The notes under the pieces are model-generated. The model saw only the letters and a list, made by a program, of their open reading frames with translations, ran no database searches and had not been told where the DNA came from. 64,000 nucleotides of DNA from Prosopocoilus inquinatus (Eukaryota > Arthropoda > Insecta > Coleoptera > Lucanidae): assembly GCA_036172665.1 (NCBI GenBank), contig CM069873.1, forward strand, positions 33,346,001 to 33,410,000, written 5' to 3'. Shown here one piece after another: positions 40,188 through 53,195 of the stretch; the first letter of the stretch is position 1; every line of letters begins with the position of its first letter. The position numbers were made by a program, and so were the translations under genes.

Positions 40188-40597
40188 AAACGAAACAACA
40201 CGCATTAGCGTTGTTCCTGTGATATGTCTAATCGATCCTTACTCATCTATCATGTTATTTGACGTTTCGATGGACTCCAGTAACTCTGATGTGAGATACA
40301 AAGTTTTCGGACGCAGCAGAAGCTGGAAATAGTTTTAAACGAAACAACACGCATTAGCGTTGTTCCTGTGATGTGTCTAATCGATCCTTACTCATCTATC
40401 ATGTTATCTGACGTTTGAATGGACTCCAGTAACTCTGATGTGAGATACAAAGTTTTCGGACGCAGCAGAAGCTGGAAATAGTTTTAAACGAAACAACACG
40501 CATTAGCGTTGTTCCTGTGATATGTCTAATCGATCCTTACTCATCTATCATGTTATTTGACGTTTCGATGGACTCCAGTAACTCTGATGTGAGATAC
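39970..40597 (+). repeat. 298-bp dimer repeated twice in tandem
   Basis: GATGTGTCT occurs at 40,072 and 40,370, and GATATGTCTA at 40,221 and 40,519, so the same two-monomer unit appears twice in a row. The single-base change making GATATGTCTA is rare and recurs once more near 41,695. Confidence 0.85.
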
Positions 40598-40620
40598 GAA
40601 ATTTTCGAACGCAGCAGAAT

Positions 40621-40640
40621 CTGGAAACAACACGTATTAG
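40621..40640 (+). repeat. 15-bp deletion in a monomer
   Basis: CTGGAAA is joined directly to CAACACG, where other monomers have CTGGAAATAG, TTTTAAACG, AAACAACACG. Fifteen bases are missing between two GAAA copies, so the loss fits slippage between short direct repeats. The right breakpoint touches the hairpin's left arm. Confidence 0.9.
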
Positions 40641-43600
40641 CGTTGTTCCTGTGATGTATCTAATCGATCCTTACTTAGCTACTATGTTATTTGACGTTTC
40701 GATGGACTCCAGTAACTCTAATGTGAGATACGAAATTTTCGGAAGCAGCAGAATCTGGAAATAGTTTTAAATGAAACAACACGCATTAGCGTTTTTCCTG
40801 TGATGTATCTAATCGATCCTTACTCATCTATCATGTTATTTGACGTTTCGATGGACTCTAGTAACTCTGATGTGAGATACGAAGGTTTTGGACGCAGCAG
40901 GAGCTGGAAATAGTTTTAAACGAAACAACACGCATTAGTGTTGTTCCTGTGATGTATCTAATCGATCCTTACTCATCTATCATGTTATTTGACGTTTCGA
41001 TGGACTCCAGTAACTCTGATGTGAGATACGAAGTTCTTGGACGCATCAGGAGCTGGAAATAGTTTTAAATGAAACAACACGTATTAGCGTTGTTACTGTG
41101 ATGTATCTAATCGATCCTTACTTAGCTACTATGTTATTTGACGTTTCGATGGACTCCAGTAACTCTAATGTGAGATACGAAATTTTCGGACGCAGCAGAA
41201 GCTGGAAATAGTTTTAAATGAAACAACACGTATTAGCGTTGTTCCTGTGATGTATCTAATCGATTCTTACTCATCTATCATGTTATTTGACGTTTGGATG
41301 GACTCCAGTAACTCTGATGTGAGATACAAAGTATTCGGACGCAGCAGAAGCTCGAGAAAGTTTTAAACGATACAACACGCATCAGCGTTGTTCCTGTGAT
41401 GTATCTAATCGATCCTTACTCATCTATCATGTTATTTGACGTTTCGATGGACTCTAGTAACTCTGATGTGAGATACGAAGTTTTTGGACGCATCAGGAGC
41501 TGGAAATAGTTTTAAACGAAACAACACGTATTAGCGTTGTTCCTGTGATGTATCTAATAGATCCTTACTTAGCTACTATGTTATTTGACGTTTCGATGGA
41601 CTCCAGTAACTCTGATGTGAGATACAAAGTTTTCGGACGCAGCAGAAGCTGGAAATAGTTTTAAACGAAACAACACGCATTAGCGTTGTTCCTGTGATAT
41701 GTCTAATCGATCCTTACTCATCTATCATGTTATTTGACGTTTCGATGGACTCCAGTAACTCTGATGTGAGATACGAAATTTTCGAACGCAGCAGAATCTG
41801 GAAATAGTTTTAAATGAAACAACACGCATTAGCGTTGTTCCTGTGATGTATCTAATCGATCCTTACTCATCTATCATGTTATTTGACGTTTCGATGGACT
41901 CTAGTAACTCTGATGTGAGATACGAAGTTTTTGGACGCATCAGGAGCTGGAAATAGTTTTAAATGAAACAACACGCATTAGCGTTGTTCCTGTGATGTAT
42001 CTAATCGATCCTTACTTATCTATCATGTTATCTGACGTTTGGATGGACTCCAGTAACTCTGATGTGAGATGCAAAGTTTTCTTACGCAGCAGAAGCTGGA
42101 GATAGTTTTAAACGAAACAACACGTATTAGCGTTGTTCCTGTGATGTATCTAATCGATCCTTATTTATCTATCATGTTATTTGACGTTTCGATGGACTCT
42201 AGTAACTCTGATGTGACATACGAAGTTTTTGGGCGCAGCGGGAGCTGGAAATAGTTTTAAAAGAAGCAACACGTATTAGCGTTGTTCCTGTGATGTATCT
42301 AATCGATCCTTACTTAGCTACTATGTTATTTGACGTTTCGATGGACTCCAGTAACTCTAATGTGAGATACGAAATTTTCGGACGCAGCAGAAGCTGGAAA
42401 TAGTTTTAAACGAAACAACACGTATTAGCGTTGTTCCTGTGATGTATCTAATCGATCCTTACTTATCTACTATGTTATTTGACGTTTCGATGGACTCCAG
42501 TAACTCTGATGTGAGATACGAAATTTTCGAACGCAGCAGAATCTGGAAATAGTTTTAAATGAAACAACACGCATTAGCGTTGTTCCTGTGATGTATCTAA
42601 TCGATCCTTACTCATCTATCATGTTATTTGACGTTTCGATGGACTCTAGTAACTCTGATGTGAGATACGAAGTTTTTGGACGCATCAGGAGCTGGAAATA
42701 GTTTTAAATGAAACAACACGCATTAGCGTTGTTCCTGTGATGTATCTAATCGATCCTTACTTATCTATCATGTTATCTGACGTTTGGATGGACTCCAGTA
42801 ACTCTGATGTGAGATGCAAAGTTTTCGGACGCAGCAGAAGCTGGAGATAGTCTTAAACGAAACAACACGCATTAGCGTTGTTCCTGTGATGTATCTAATC
42901 GATCCTTACTCATCTATCATGTTATTTGGCGTTTCGTTGGACTCCAGTAACTCTGATGTGAAATACAAAGTTTTCGGACGCAGCAGAAGCTGGAAATAGT
43001 TTTGAACGAAACAACGCGTATTAGCGTTGTTCCTGTGATGTATCTAATCGATCCTTATTTAGCTACTATGTTATTTGACGTTTCGATGGACTCCAATAAC
43101 TCTAATGTGAGATACGAAATTTTCGGACGCAGCAGAAGCTGGAAATAGTTTTAAACGAAACCACACGTATTAGCGTTGTTCCTGTGATGTATCTAATCGA
43201 TCCTTACTCATCTATCATGTTATTTGACGTTTCGATGGACTCTAGTAACTCTGATGTGAGATACGAAGTTTTTGGACGCAGCAGGAGCTTGAAATAGTTT
43301 TAAACGAAACAACACGCATTAGTGTTGTTCCTGTGCTGTATCTAATCGATCCTTACTTATCTATCATGTTATTTGACGTTTCGATGGACTCCAGTAACTC
43401 TGATGTGAGATACGACGTTTTCGGACGCAGCAGAAGCTGGAATTAGTTTTGAACGGAACAACACGTATTAGCGTTGTTCCTGTGATGTATCTAATCGATC
43501 CTTACTCATCTATCATGTTATTTGGCGTTTCGATGGACTCCAGTAACTCTGATGTGAGATGCAAAGTTTTCGGACGCAGCAGGAGCTGGAAATAGTTTTA

Positions 43601-44033
43601 AAAGAAGCAACACGTATTAGCGTTGTTCCTGTGATGTATCTAATCGATCCTTACTCATCTATCATGTTATTTGACGTTTGAATGGACTCCAGTAACTCTG
43701 ATGTGAGATACAAAGTTCTCGGATGCAGCAGAAGCTGGAAATAGTTTTGAACGAAACAACACGTATTAGCGTTGTTCCTGTGATGTATCTAATCGATCCT
43801 TACTTATCTACTATGTTATTTGACGTTTCGATGGACTCCAGTAACTCTGATGTGAGATACGAAATTTTCGAACGCAGCAGAATCTGGAAATAGTTTTAAA
43901 TGAAACAACACGCATTATCGTTGTTCCTGTGATGTATCTAATCGATCCTTACTCATCTATCATGTTATTTGACGTTTCGATGGACTCTAGTAACTCTGAT
44001 GTGAGATACGAAGTTTTTGGACGCAGCAGGAGC

Positions 44034-44042
44034 TATAAATAG
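44034..44042 (+). promoter_or_regulatory. TATA-box-like variant TATAAATAG
   Basis: The usual CTGGAAATAG is changed to CTATAAATAG by two substitutions, creating a match to the general TATA-box consensus. A similar TATAAATAT lies at 45,375-45,383. There is no gene downstream and no other promoter element I can see, so this is recorded as sequence resemblance only. Confidence 0.12.
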
Positions 44043-47000
44043 TTTTAAACGAAACAACACGTATTAGCGTTGTTCCTGTGATGTATCTAATCGATCCTTA
44101 CTCATCTATCATGTTATTTGGCGTTTCGATGGACTCCAGTAACTTTGATGTGAGATACGAAGTTCTCGGACGCAGCTGAAGCTGGAAATAGTTTTAAATG
44201 AAACAACACGTATTAGCGTTGTTCCTGTGATGTATCTAATCGATCCTTACTCATCTATCATGTTATTTGGCGTTTGGATGGACTCCAGTAACTCTGATGT
44301 GAGATACGACGTTTTCGGACGCAGCAGAAGCTGGAAATAGTTTTAAACGAAACAACACGTATTAGCGTAGTTCCTGTGATGAATGTAATCGATCCTTACT
44401 CATCTATCATGTTATTTGACGTTTAAATGGGCTCCAGCAACTCTGAAGTGAGATATGAAGTTCTCGGACCCAGCTGAAGCTGGAAATAGTTTTAAATGAA
44501 ACAACACGCATTAGCGTTGTTCCTGTGATGTATCTAATCGATCCTTACTCATCTATCATGTTATTTGGCGTTTCGATGAACTCCAGTAACTTTGATGTGA
44601 GATACGAAGTTCTCGGACGCAGCTGAAGCTGGAAATAGTTTTAAATGAAACAGCACGTATTAGCGTTGTTCCTGTGATGTATCTAATCGATCCTTACTCA
44701 TCTATCATGTTATTTGGCGTTTCGATGGACTCCAGTAACTCTGATGTGAGATACAAAGTTTTCGGACGCAGCAGAAACTGGAAATAGTCTTGAACGAAAC
44801 AACACGTATTAGCGTTGTTCCTGTGATGTATCTAATCGATCCTTACTTAGTTACTATGTTATTTGACGTTTCGATGGACTCCAATAACTCTGATGTGAGA
44901 TACAAAGTTTTCGGACGCAGCAGAAGCTGGAAATAGTTTTAAACGAAACAACACGCATTAGCGTTGTTCCTGTGATGTATCTAATCGATCCTTACTCATC
45001 TATCATTTTATTTGACGTTTGGATGGACTACAGTAACTCTGATGTGAGATACAAAGTTTACGGACGCAGCAGAAGCTGGAAATAGTTTTAAACGAAACAA
45101 CACGCATTACCGTTGTTCCTGTGATGTATCTAATCGATCCTTACTCATCTATCATGTTATTTGGACTTTCGATGGACTCCAGTAACTCTGATGTGAGATA
45201 CAAAGTTCTCGGACGCAGCTGAAGCTAGAAATAATTTTAAACGAAACAACACGCATTAGCGTTGTTCCTGTGATGTATTTAATCGATCCTTACTCATCTA
45301 TCATGTTATTTGACGTTTGAATGAAGTCCAGTAACTCTGATGTGAGATACAAAGTTCTCGGAAGCAGCAGAAGCTATAAATATTTTTAAACGAAACAACA
45401 CGCATTAGCGTTGTTCCTGTGATGTATCTAATCGATCCTTACTCATCTATCATGTTATTTGGCGTTTCGATGGACTCCAGTAACTTTGATGTGAGATACG
45501 AAGTTCTCGGACGCAGCTGAAGCTGGAAATAGTTTTAAATGAAACAACACGTATTAGCGTTGTTCCTGTGATGTATCTAATCGATTCTTACTCATCTATC
45601 ATGCTATTTGACGTTTGGATGGACTCCAGTAACTCTGATGTGAGATACAAAGTATTCGGACGCAGCAGAAGCTCGAGATAGTTTTAAACGATACAACACG
45701 CATTAGCGTTGTTCCTGTGATTTATCTAATCGATCCTTACTCATCTATCATGTTATTTGGCGTTTCGATGGACTCCAGTAACTCTGATGTGAGATACAAA
45801 GTTTTCGGACGCAGCAGAAGCTGGAAATAGTTTTAAACGAAACAACACGCATTAGCGTTGTTCCTGTGATGTATCTAATCGATCCTTACTCATCTATCAT
45901 GTTATTTGACGTTTCGATGGACTCTAGTAACTATGATGTGAGATACGAAGTTTTTGGACGCAGCAGGAGCTGGAAATAGTTTTAAACGAAACAACACGCA
46001 TTAGCGTTGTTCCTGTGATGTATCTAATTGATCCTTACTCATCTATCATGTTATTTGACGTTTCGATGGACTCTAGTAACTCTGATGTGAGATACGAAGT
46101 TTTTGGACGCAGCAGGAGCTGGAAATAGTTTTAAACGAGACAACAGGCATTAGTGTTGTTCCTGTGCTGTATCTAATCGATCCTTACTTATCTATCATGT
46201 TATTTGACGTTTCGATGGACTCCAGTATCTCTGATGTGAGATACGACGTTTTCGGACGCAGCAGAAGCTGGAAAAAGTTTTAAACGAAACAACACGTATT
46301 AGCGTAGTTCCTGTGATGAATGTAATCGATCCTTACTCATCTATCATGTTATTTGACGTTTAAATGGGTTCCAGCAACTCTGAAGTGAGATATGAAGTTC
46401 TCGGACCCAGCTGAAGCTGGAAATAGTTTTAAATGAAACAACACGCATTAGCGTTGTTCCTGTGATGTATCTAATCGATCCTTACTCATCTATCATATTA
46501 TTTGGCGTTTCGATGAACTCCAGTAACTTTGATGTGAGATACGAAGTTCTCGGACGCAGCTGAAGCTGGAAATAGTTTTAAATGAAACAGCACGTATTAG
46601 CGTTGTTCCTGTGATGTATCTAATCGATCCTTACTCATCTATCATGTTATTTGGCGTTTCGATGGACTCCAGTAACTCTGATGTGAGATACAAAGTTTTC
46701 GGACGCAGCAGAAGCTGGAAATAGTTTTGAACGAAGCAACACGTATTAGCGTTGTTCCTGTGATGTATCTAATCGATCCTTATTTAGCTACTATGTTATT
46801 TGACGTTTCGATGGACTCCAATAACTCTAAGGTGAGATACGAAATTTTCGGACGCAGCAGAAGCTGGAAATAGTTCTAAACGAAACCACACGTATTAGCG
46901 TTGTTCCTGTGATGTATCTAATTGATCCTTACTCATCTATCATGTTATTTGACGTTTCGATGGACTCTAGTAACTCTGATGTGAGATACGAAGTTTTTGG

Positions 47001-48502
47001 ACGCAGCAGGAGCTGGAAATAGTTTTAAACGAAACAACACGCATTAGTGTTGTTCCTGTGCTGTATCTAATCGATCCTTACTTATCTATCATGTTATTTG
47101 ACGTTTCGATGGACTCCAGTAACTCTGATGTGAGATACGACGTTTTCGGACGCAGCAGAAGCTGGAAATAGTTTTAAACGAAACAACACGTATTAGCGTA
47201 GTTCCTGTGATGAATGTAATCGATCCTTACTCATCTATCATGTTATTTGACGTTTAAATGGGCTCCAGCAACTCTGAAGTGAGATATGAAGTTCTCGGAC
47301 CCAGCTGAAGCTGGAAATAGTTTTAAATGAAACAACACGCATTAGCGTTGTTCCTGTGATGTATCTAATCGATCCTTACTCATCTATCATGTTATTTGGC
47401 GTTTCGATGAACTCCAGTAACTTTGATGTGAGATACGAAGTTCTCGGACGCAGCTGAAGCTGGAAATAGTTTTAAATGAAACAGCACGTATTAGCGTTGT
47501 TCCTGTGATGTATCTAATCGATCCTTACTTAGCTACTATGTTATTTGACGTTTCGATGGACTCCAATAACTCTGATGTGAGATACAAAGTTTTCGGACGC
47601 AGCAGAAGCTGGAAATAGTTTTAAACGAAAAAACACGCATTAGCGTTGTTCCTGTGATGTATCTAATCGATCCTTACTCATCTATCATTTTATTTGACGT
47701 TTGGATGGACTACAGTAACTCTGATGTGAGATACAAAGTTTACGGACGCAGCAGAAGCTGGAAATAGTTTTAAACGAAACAACACGCATTACCGTTGTTC
47801 CTGTGATGTATCCAATCGATCCTTACTCATCTATCATGTTATTTGGCGTTTCGATGAACTCCAGTAACTCTAATGTGAGATACGAAATTTTCGGACGCAG
47901 CAGAAGCTGGAAATAGTTTGAAATGAAACAACACGCATTAGCATTGTTCCTGTGATGTATCTAATCGATCCTTACTCATCTATCATGTTATTTGGCGTTT
48001 CGATGGACTCCAGTAACTTTGATGTGAGATACGAAGTTCTCGGACGCAGCTGAAGCTGGAAATAGTTTTAAATGAAACAACACGTATTAGCGTTGTTCCT
48101 GTGATGTATCTAATCGATTCTTACTCATCTATCATGTTATTTGACGTTTGGATGGACTCCAGTAACTCTGATGTGAGATACAAAGTATTCGGACGCAGCA
48201 GAAGCTCGAGATAGTTTTAAACGATACAACACGCATTAGCGTTGTTCCTGTGATTTATCTAATCGATCCTTACTCATCTATCATGTTATTTGGCGTTTCG
48301 ATGGACTCCAGTAACTCTGATGTGAGATACAAAGTTTTCGGACGCAGCAGAAGCTGGAAATAGTTTTAAACGAAACAACACGCATTAGCGTTGTTCCTGT
48401 GATGTATCTAGTCGATCCTTACTCATCTATCATGTTATTTGACGTTTCGATGGACTCTAGTAACTATGATGTGAGATACGAAGTTTTTGGACGCAGCAGG
48501 AG

Positions 48503-48586
48503 CTGGAAATAGTTTTAAACGAAACAACACGCATTAGCGTTGTTCTGGAAATAGCTTTAAATGAAACAGCACGTATTAGCGTTGTT
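48503..48586 (+). repeat. 42-bp internal tandem duplication in a monomer, copy 1 of 4
   Basis: The segment from CTGGAAATAG to the end of GCGTTGTT (48,503-48,544) is followed at once by a second version (48,545-48,586), giving a 191-bp monomer. The two halves differ (TTTTAAACG and ACGCATT against CTTTAAATG, CAGCACG and TATT), so the second half came from another monomer type. The junction follows TGTT, the end of the hairpin. Confidence 0.92.
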
Positions 48587-49149
48587 CCTGTGATGTATCT
48601 AATCGATCCTTACTCATCTATCATGTTATTTGACGTTTCGATGGACTCCAGTAACTTTGATGTGAGATACGAAGTTCTCGGGCGCAGCTGAAGCTAGAAA
48701 TAGTTTTAAAAGAAGCAACACGTATTAGCGTTGTTCCTGTGATGTATCTAATCGATCCTTACTTATCTATCATGTTATCTGACGTTTGGATGGACTCCAG
48801 TAACTCTGATGTGAGATACAAAGTTTTCGGACGCAGCAGAAGCTGGAAATAGTTTTGAACGAAACAACACGTATTAGCGTTGTTCCTGTGCTGTATCTAA
48901 TCGATCCTTACTTATCTATCATGTTATTTGACGTTTCGATGGACTCCAGTAACTCTGATGTGAGATACGACATTTTCGGACGCAGCAGAAGCTGGAAATA
49001 GTTTTAAACGAAACAACACGTATTAGCGTAGTTCCTGTGATGAATGTAATCGATCCTTACTCATCTATCATGTTATTTGACGTTTAAATGGGCTCTAGCA
49101 ACTCTGAAGTGAGATACGAAGTTCTCGGACCCAGCTGAAGCTGGAAATA

Positions 49150-51038
49150 GTTTTAAATGAAACAGCACGTATTAGCGTTGTTCCTGTGATGTATCTAATC
49201 GATCCTTACTCATCTATCATGTTATTTGACGTTTCGATGGACTCCAGTAACTTTGATGTGAGATACGAAGTTCTCGGGCGCAACTGAAGCTAGAAATAGT
49301 TTTAAACGAAACAACACGCATTAGCGTTGTTCCTGTGATGTATCTAATCGATCCTTACTCATCTATCATGTTATTTGGCGTTTCGATGGACTCCAGTAAC
49401 TCTGATGTGAGATACAAAGTTTTCGGACGCAGAAGAAGCTGGAAATAGTTTTGAACGAAACAACATGTATTAGCGTTGTTCCTGTGATGTATCTAATCGA
49501 TCCTTACTTAGCTACTATGTTATTTGACGTTTCTATGGACTCCAATAACTCTGATGTGAGATACAAAGTTTTCGGACGCAGCAGAAGCTGGAAATAGTTT
49601 TAAACGAAACAACACGCATTAGCGTTGTTCCTGTGATGTATCTAATCGATCCTTACTCATCTATCATTTTATTTGACGTTTGGATGGACTACAGTAACTC
49701 TGATGTGAGATACAAAGTTTACGGACGCAGCAGAAGCTGGAAATAGTTTTAAACGAAACAACACGCATTACCGTTGTTCCTGTGATGTATCTAATCGATC
49801 CTTACTCATCTATCATGTTATTTGGCGTTTCGATGGACTCCAGTAACTCTGATGTGAGATACAAAGTTCTCGGACGCAGCTGAAGCTAGAAATAGTTTTA
49901 AACGAAACAACACGCATTAGCGTTGTTCCTGTGATGTATTTAATCGATCCTTACTCATCTATCATGTTATTTGACGTTTGAATGGACTCCAGTAACTCTG
50001 ATGTGAGATACAAAGTTCTCGGACGCAGCAGAAGCTGGAAATATTTTTAAACGAAACAACACGCATTAGCGTTGTTCCTGTGATGTATCTAATCGATCCT
50101 TACTCATCTATCATGTTATTTGACGTTTCGATGGACTCCAGTAACTCTAATGTGAGATACGAAATTTTCGGACGCAGCAGAAGCTGGAAATAGTTTGAAA
50201 CGAAACAACACGCATTAGCATTGTTCCTGTGATGTATCTAATCGATCCTTACTCATCTATCATGTTATTTGGCGTTTCGATGGACTCCAGTAACTTTGAT
50301 GTGAGATACGAAGTTCTCGGACGCAGCTGAAGCTGGAAATAGTTTTAAATGAAACAACACGTATTAGCGTTGTTCCTGTGCTGTATCTAATCGATTCTTA
50401 CTCATGTATCATGTTATTTGACGTTTGGATGGACTCCAGTAACTCTGATGTGAGATACAAAGTATTCGGACGCAGCAGGAGCTGGAAATAGTTTTAAACG
50501 ATACAACACGCATTAGCGTTGTTCCTGTGATGTATCTAATCGATTCTTACTCATGTATCATGTTATTTGACGTTTGGATGGACTCCAGTAACTCTGATGT
50601 GAGATACAAAGTATTCGGACGCAGCAGGAGCTGGAAATAGTTTTAAACGATACAACACGCATTAGCGTTGTTCCTGTGATGTATCTAATCGATCCTTACT
50701 CATCTATCATGTTATTTGGCGTTTCGATGGACTCCAGTAACTCTGATGTGAGATACAAAGTTCTCGGACGCAGCTGAAGCTAGAAATAGTTTTACACGAA
50801 ACAACACGCATTAGCGTTGTTCCTGTGATGTATTTAATCGATCCTTACTCACCTATCATGTTATTTGACGTTTGAATGGACTCCAGTAACTCTGATGTGA
50901 GATACAAAGTTCTCGGACGCAGCAGAAGCTGGAAATATTTTTAAACGAAACAACACGCATTAGCGTTGTTCCTGTGATGTATCTAATCGATCCTTACTCA
51001 TCTATCATGTTATTTGACGTTTCGATGGACTCCAGTAA
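49150..51038 (+). repeat. 1.9-kb block, copy 1 (recurs at 53,196-55,084)
   Basis: The offset is 4,046 bp (27 monomers plus 42 minus 19). Shared rare markers are AGAAGAAGCT (49,431/53,477), AACATGTATT, TCACCTATC (near 50,848/54,894) and two consecutive CGATTCTTACTCATG monomers (50,392 and 50,541; 54,438 and 54,587). The match stops exactly at the 19-bp deletion. Differences include GCAACTGAAG near 49,281 and TTTTACACG near 50,791. Confidence 0.8.
50372..50669 (+). repeat. Two identical-type monomers in tandem
   Basis: The CGATTCTTACTCATGTATC / AAAGTATTCGG / GCAGGAGCTGG monomer occurs twice in a row (50,392 and 50,541). The only difference I noticed is GTGCTGTATC in the first. The pair is also present at 54,438/54,587, but is single at 55,331, so one-monomer expansion or loss has occurred. 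Confidence 0.8.
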
Positions 51039-51058
51039 GTTTTCTTACGCAGCAGAAG
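51019..51058 (+). repeat. 19-bp deletion junction at a block edge
   Basis: CCAGTAA (ending 51,038) is joined to GTTTTCTTACGCAGC, skipping the 19 bases that include GATGTGAGAT. The sequence after the junction, with the rare TTTTCTTACGC, also occurs at 42,076 in an intact monomer. Left of the junction the array matches the block copied at 53,196. To the right, from about 51,109, it matches 47,510 onward at offset 3,599. The deletion is therefore the scar where two blocks were joined slightly out of register. Confidence 0.82.
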
Positions 51059-51952
51059 CTGGAAATAGTTCTGAACGAAACAACACGTATTAGCGTTGTT
51101 CCTGTGATGTATCTAATCGATCCTTACTTAGCTACTATGTTATTTGACGTTTCGATGGACTCCAATAACTCTGATGTGAGATACAAAGTTTTCGGACGCA
51201 GCAGAAGCTGGAAATAGTTTTAAACGAAAAAACACGCATTAGCGTTGTTCCTGTGATGTATCTAATCGATCCTTACTCATCTATCATTTTATTTGACGTT
51301 TGGATGGACTACAGTAACTCTGATGTGAGATACAAAGTTTACGGACGCAGCAGAAGCTGGAAATAGTTTTAAACGAAACAACACGCATTACCGTTGTTCC
51401 TGTGATGTATCTAATCGATCCTTACTCATCTATCATGTTATTTGGCGTTTCGATGAACTCCAGTAACTCTAATGTGAGATACGAAATTTTCGGACGCAGC
51501 AGAAGCTGGAAATAGTTTGAAATGAAACAACACGCATTAGCATTGTTCCTGTGATGTATCTAATCGATCCTTACTCATCTATCATGTTATTTGGCGTTTC
51601 GATGGACTCCAGTAACTTTGATGTGAGATACGAAGTTCTCGGACGCAGCTGAAGCTGGAAATAGTTTTAAATGAAACAACACGTATTAGCGTTGTTCCTG
51701 TGATGTATCTAATCGATTCTTACTCATCTATCATGTTATTTGACGTTTCGATGGACTCCAGTAACTTTGATGTGAGATACGAAGTTCTCGGACGCAGCAG
51801 AAGCTGGAAATAGTTTTAAACGAAACAACACGCATTAGCGTTGTTCCTGTGATGTATCTAATCGATCCTTACTCATCTATCATGTTATTTGACGTTTCGA
51901 TGGACTCTAGTAACTATGATGTGAGATACGAAGTTTTTGGACGCAGCAGGAG

Positions 51953-52036
51953 CTGGAAATAGTTTTAAACGAAACAACACGCATTAGCGTTGTTCTGGAA
52001 ATAGCTTTAAATGAAACAGCACGTATTAGCGTTGTT
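51953..52036 (+). repeat. 42-bp internal tandem duplication, copy 2 of 4
   Basis: Same structure including ATAGCTTTAAATG. It lies 3,450 bp after copy 1, which equals 23 monomers plus 42 bp minus the 19-bp deletion at 51,038. Confidence 0.92.
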
Positions 52037-53195
52037 CCTGTGATGTATCTAATCGATCCTTACTCATCTATCATGTTATTTGACGTTTCGATGGACTCCA
52101 GTAACTTTGATGTGAGATACGAAGTTCTCGGGCGCAGCTGAAGCTAGAAATAGTTTTAAAAGAAGCAACACGTATTAGCGTTGTTCCTGTGATGTATCTA
52201 ATCGATCCTTACTTATCTATCATGTTATCTGACGTTTGGATGGACTCCAGTAACTCTGATGTGAGATGCAAAGTTTTCGGACGCAGCAGAAGCTGGAGAT
52301 AGTTTTAAACGAAACAACACGCATTAGCGTTGTTCCTGTGATGTATCTAATCGATCCTTACTCATCTATCATGTTATTTGGCGTTTCGATGGACTCCAGT
52401 AACTCTGATGTGAGATACAAAGTTTTCGGACGCAGCAGAAGCTGGAAATAGTTTTGAACGAAACAACACGTATTAGCGTTGTTCCTGTGATGTATCTAAT
52501 CGATCCTTATTTAGCTACTATGTTATTTGACGTTTCGATGGACTCCAATAACTCTAATGTGAGATACGAAATTTTCGGACGCAGCAGAAGCTGGAAATAG
52601 TTTTAAACGAAACCACACGTATTAGCGTTGTTCCTGTGATGTATCTAATCGATCCTTACTCATCTATCATGTTATTTGACGTTTCGATGGACTCTAGTAA
52701 CTCTGATGTGAGATACGAAGTTTTTGGACGCAGCAGGAGCTGGAAATAGTTTTAAACGAAACAACACGCATTAGTGTTGTTCCTGTGCTGTATCTAATCG
52801 ATCCTTACTTATCTATCATGTTATTTGACGTTTCGATGGACTCCAGTAACTCTGATGTGAGATACGACATTTTCGGACGCAGCAGAAGCTGGAAATAGTT
52901 TTAAACGAAACAACACGTATTAGCGTAGTTCCTGTGATGAATGTAATCGATCCTTACTCATCTATCATGTTATTTGACGTTTAAATGGGCTCTAGCAACT
53001 CTGAAGTGAGATACGAAGTTCTCGGACCCAGCTGAAGCTGGAAATAGTTTTAAATGAAACAACACGCATTAGCGTTGTTCCTGTGATGTATCTAATCGAT
53101 CCTTACTCATCTATCATGTTATTTGGCGTTTCGATGAACTCCAGTAACTTTGATGTGAGATACGAAGTTCTCGGACGCAGCTGAAGCTGGAAATA

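Larger units (their letters stand above)
40598..48502 (+). repeat. Right-hand variant domain, first part
   Basis: Satellite only. It opens with the 15-bp deletion monomer. Markers typical of the right side appear, most of them first seen in the 3.7-kb duplication: GTAGTTCCTG with GATGAATGTAATC (44,367; 46,304; 47,198), GGGCTCCAGC, GGACCCAGCTG, and the ATCATTTTATTTG / GACTACAG / TTTACGG monomer near 45,000 and 47,690. Two monomers near 44,034 and 45,375 carry TATAAATA in place of GGAAATA. Confidence 0.85.

Noticed and set aside
51014..51217. 67-codon open frame on the plus strand, with related frames at 42,069, 42,814, 52,266 and 57,672
   Set aside because: These are the same repeat read in one frame. 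The first is longer only because the 19-bp deletion at 51,038 removes a stop and shifts the frame. Stop changes and indels vary freely among monomers, so there is no sign of protein selection.
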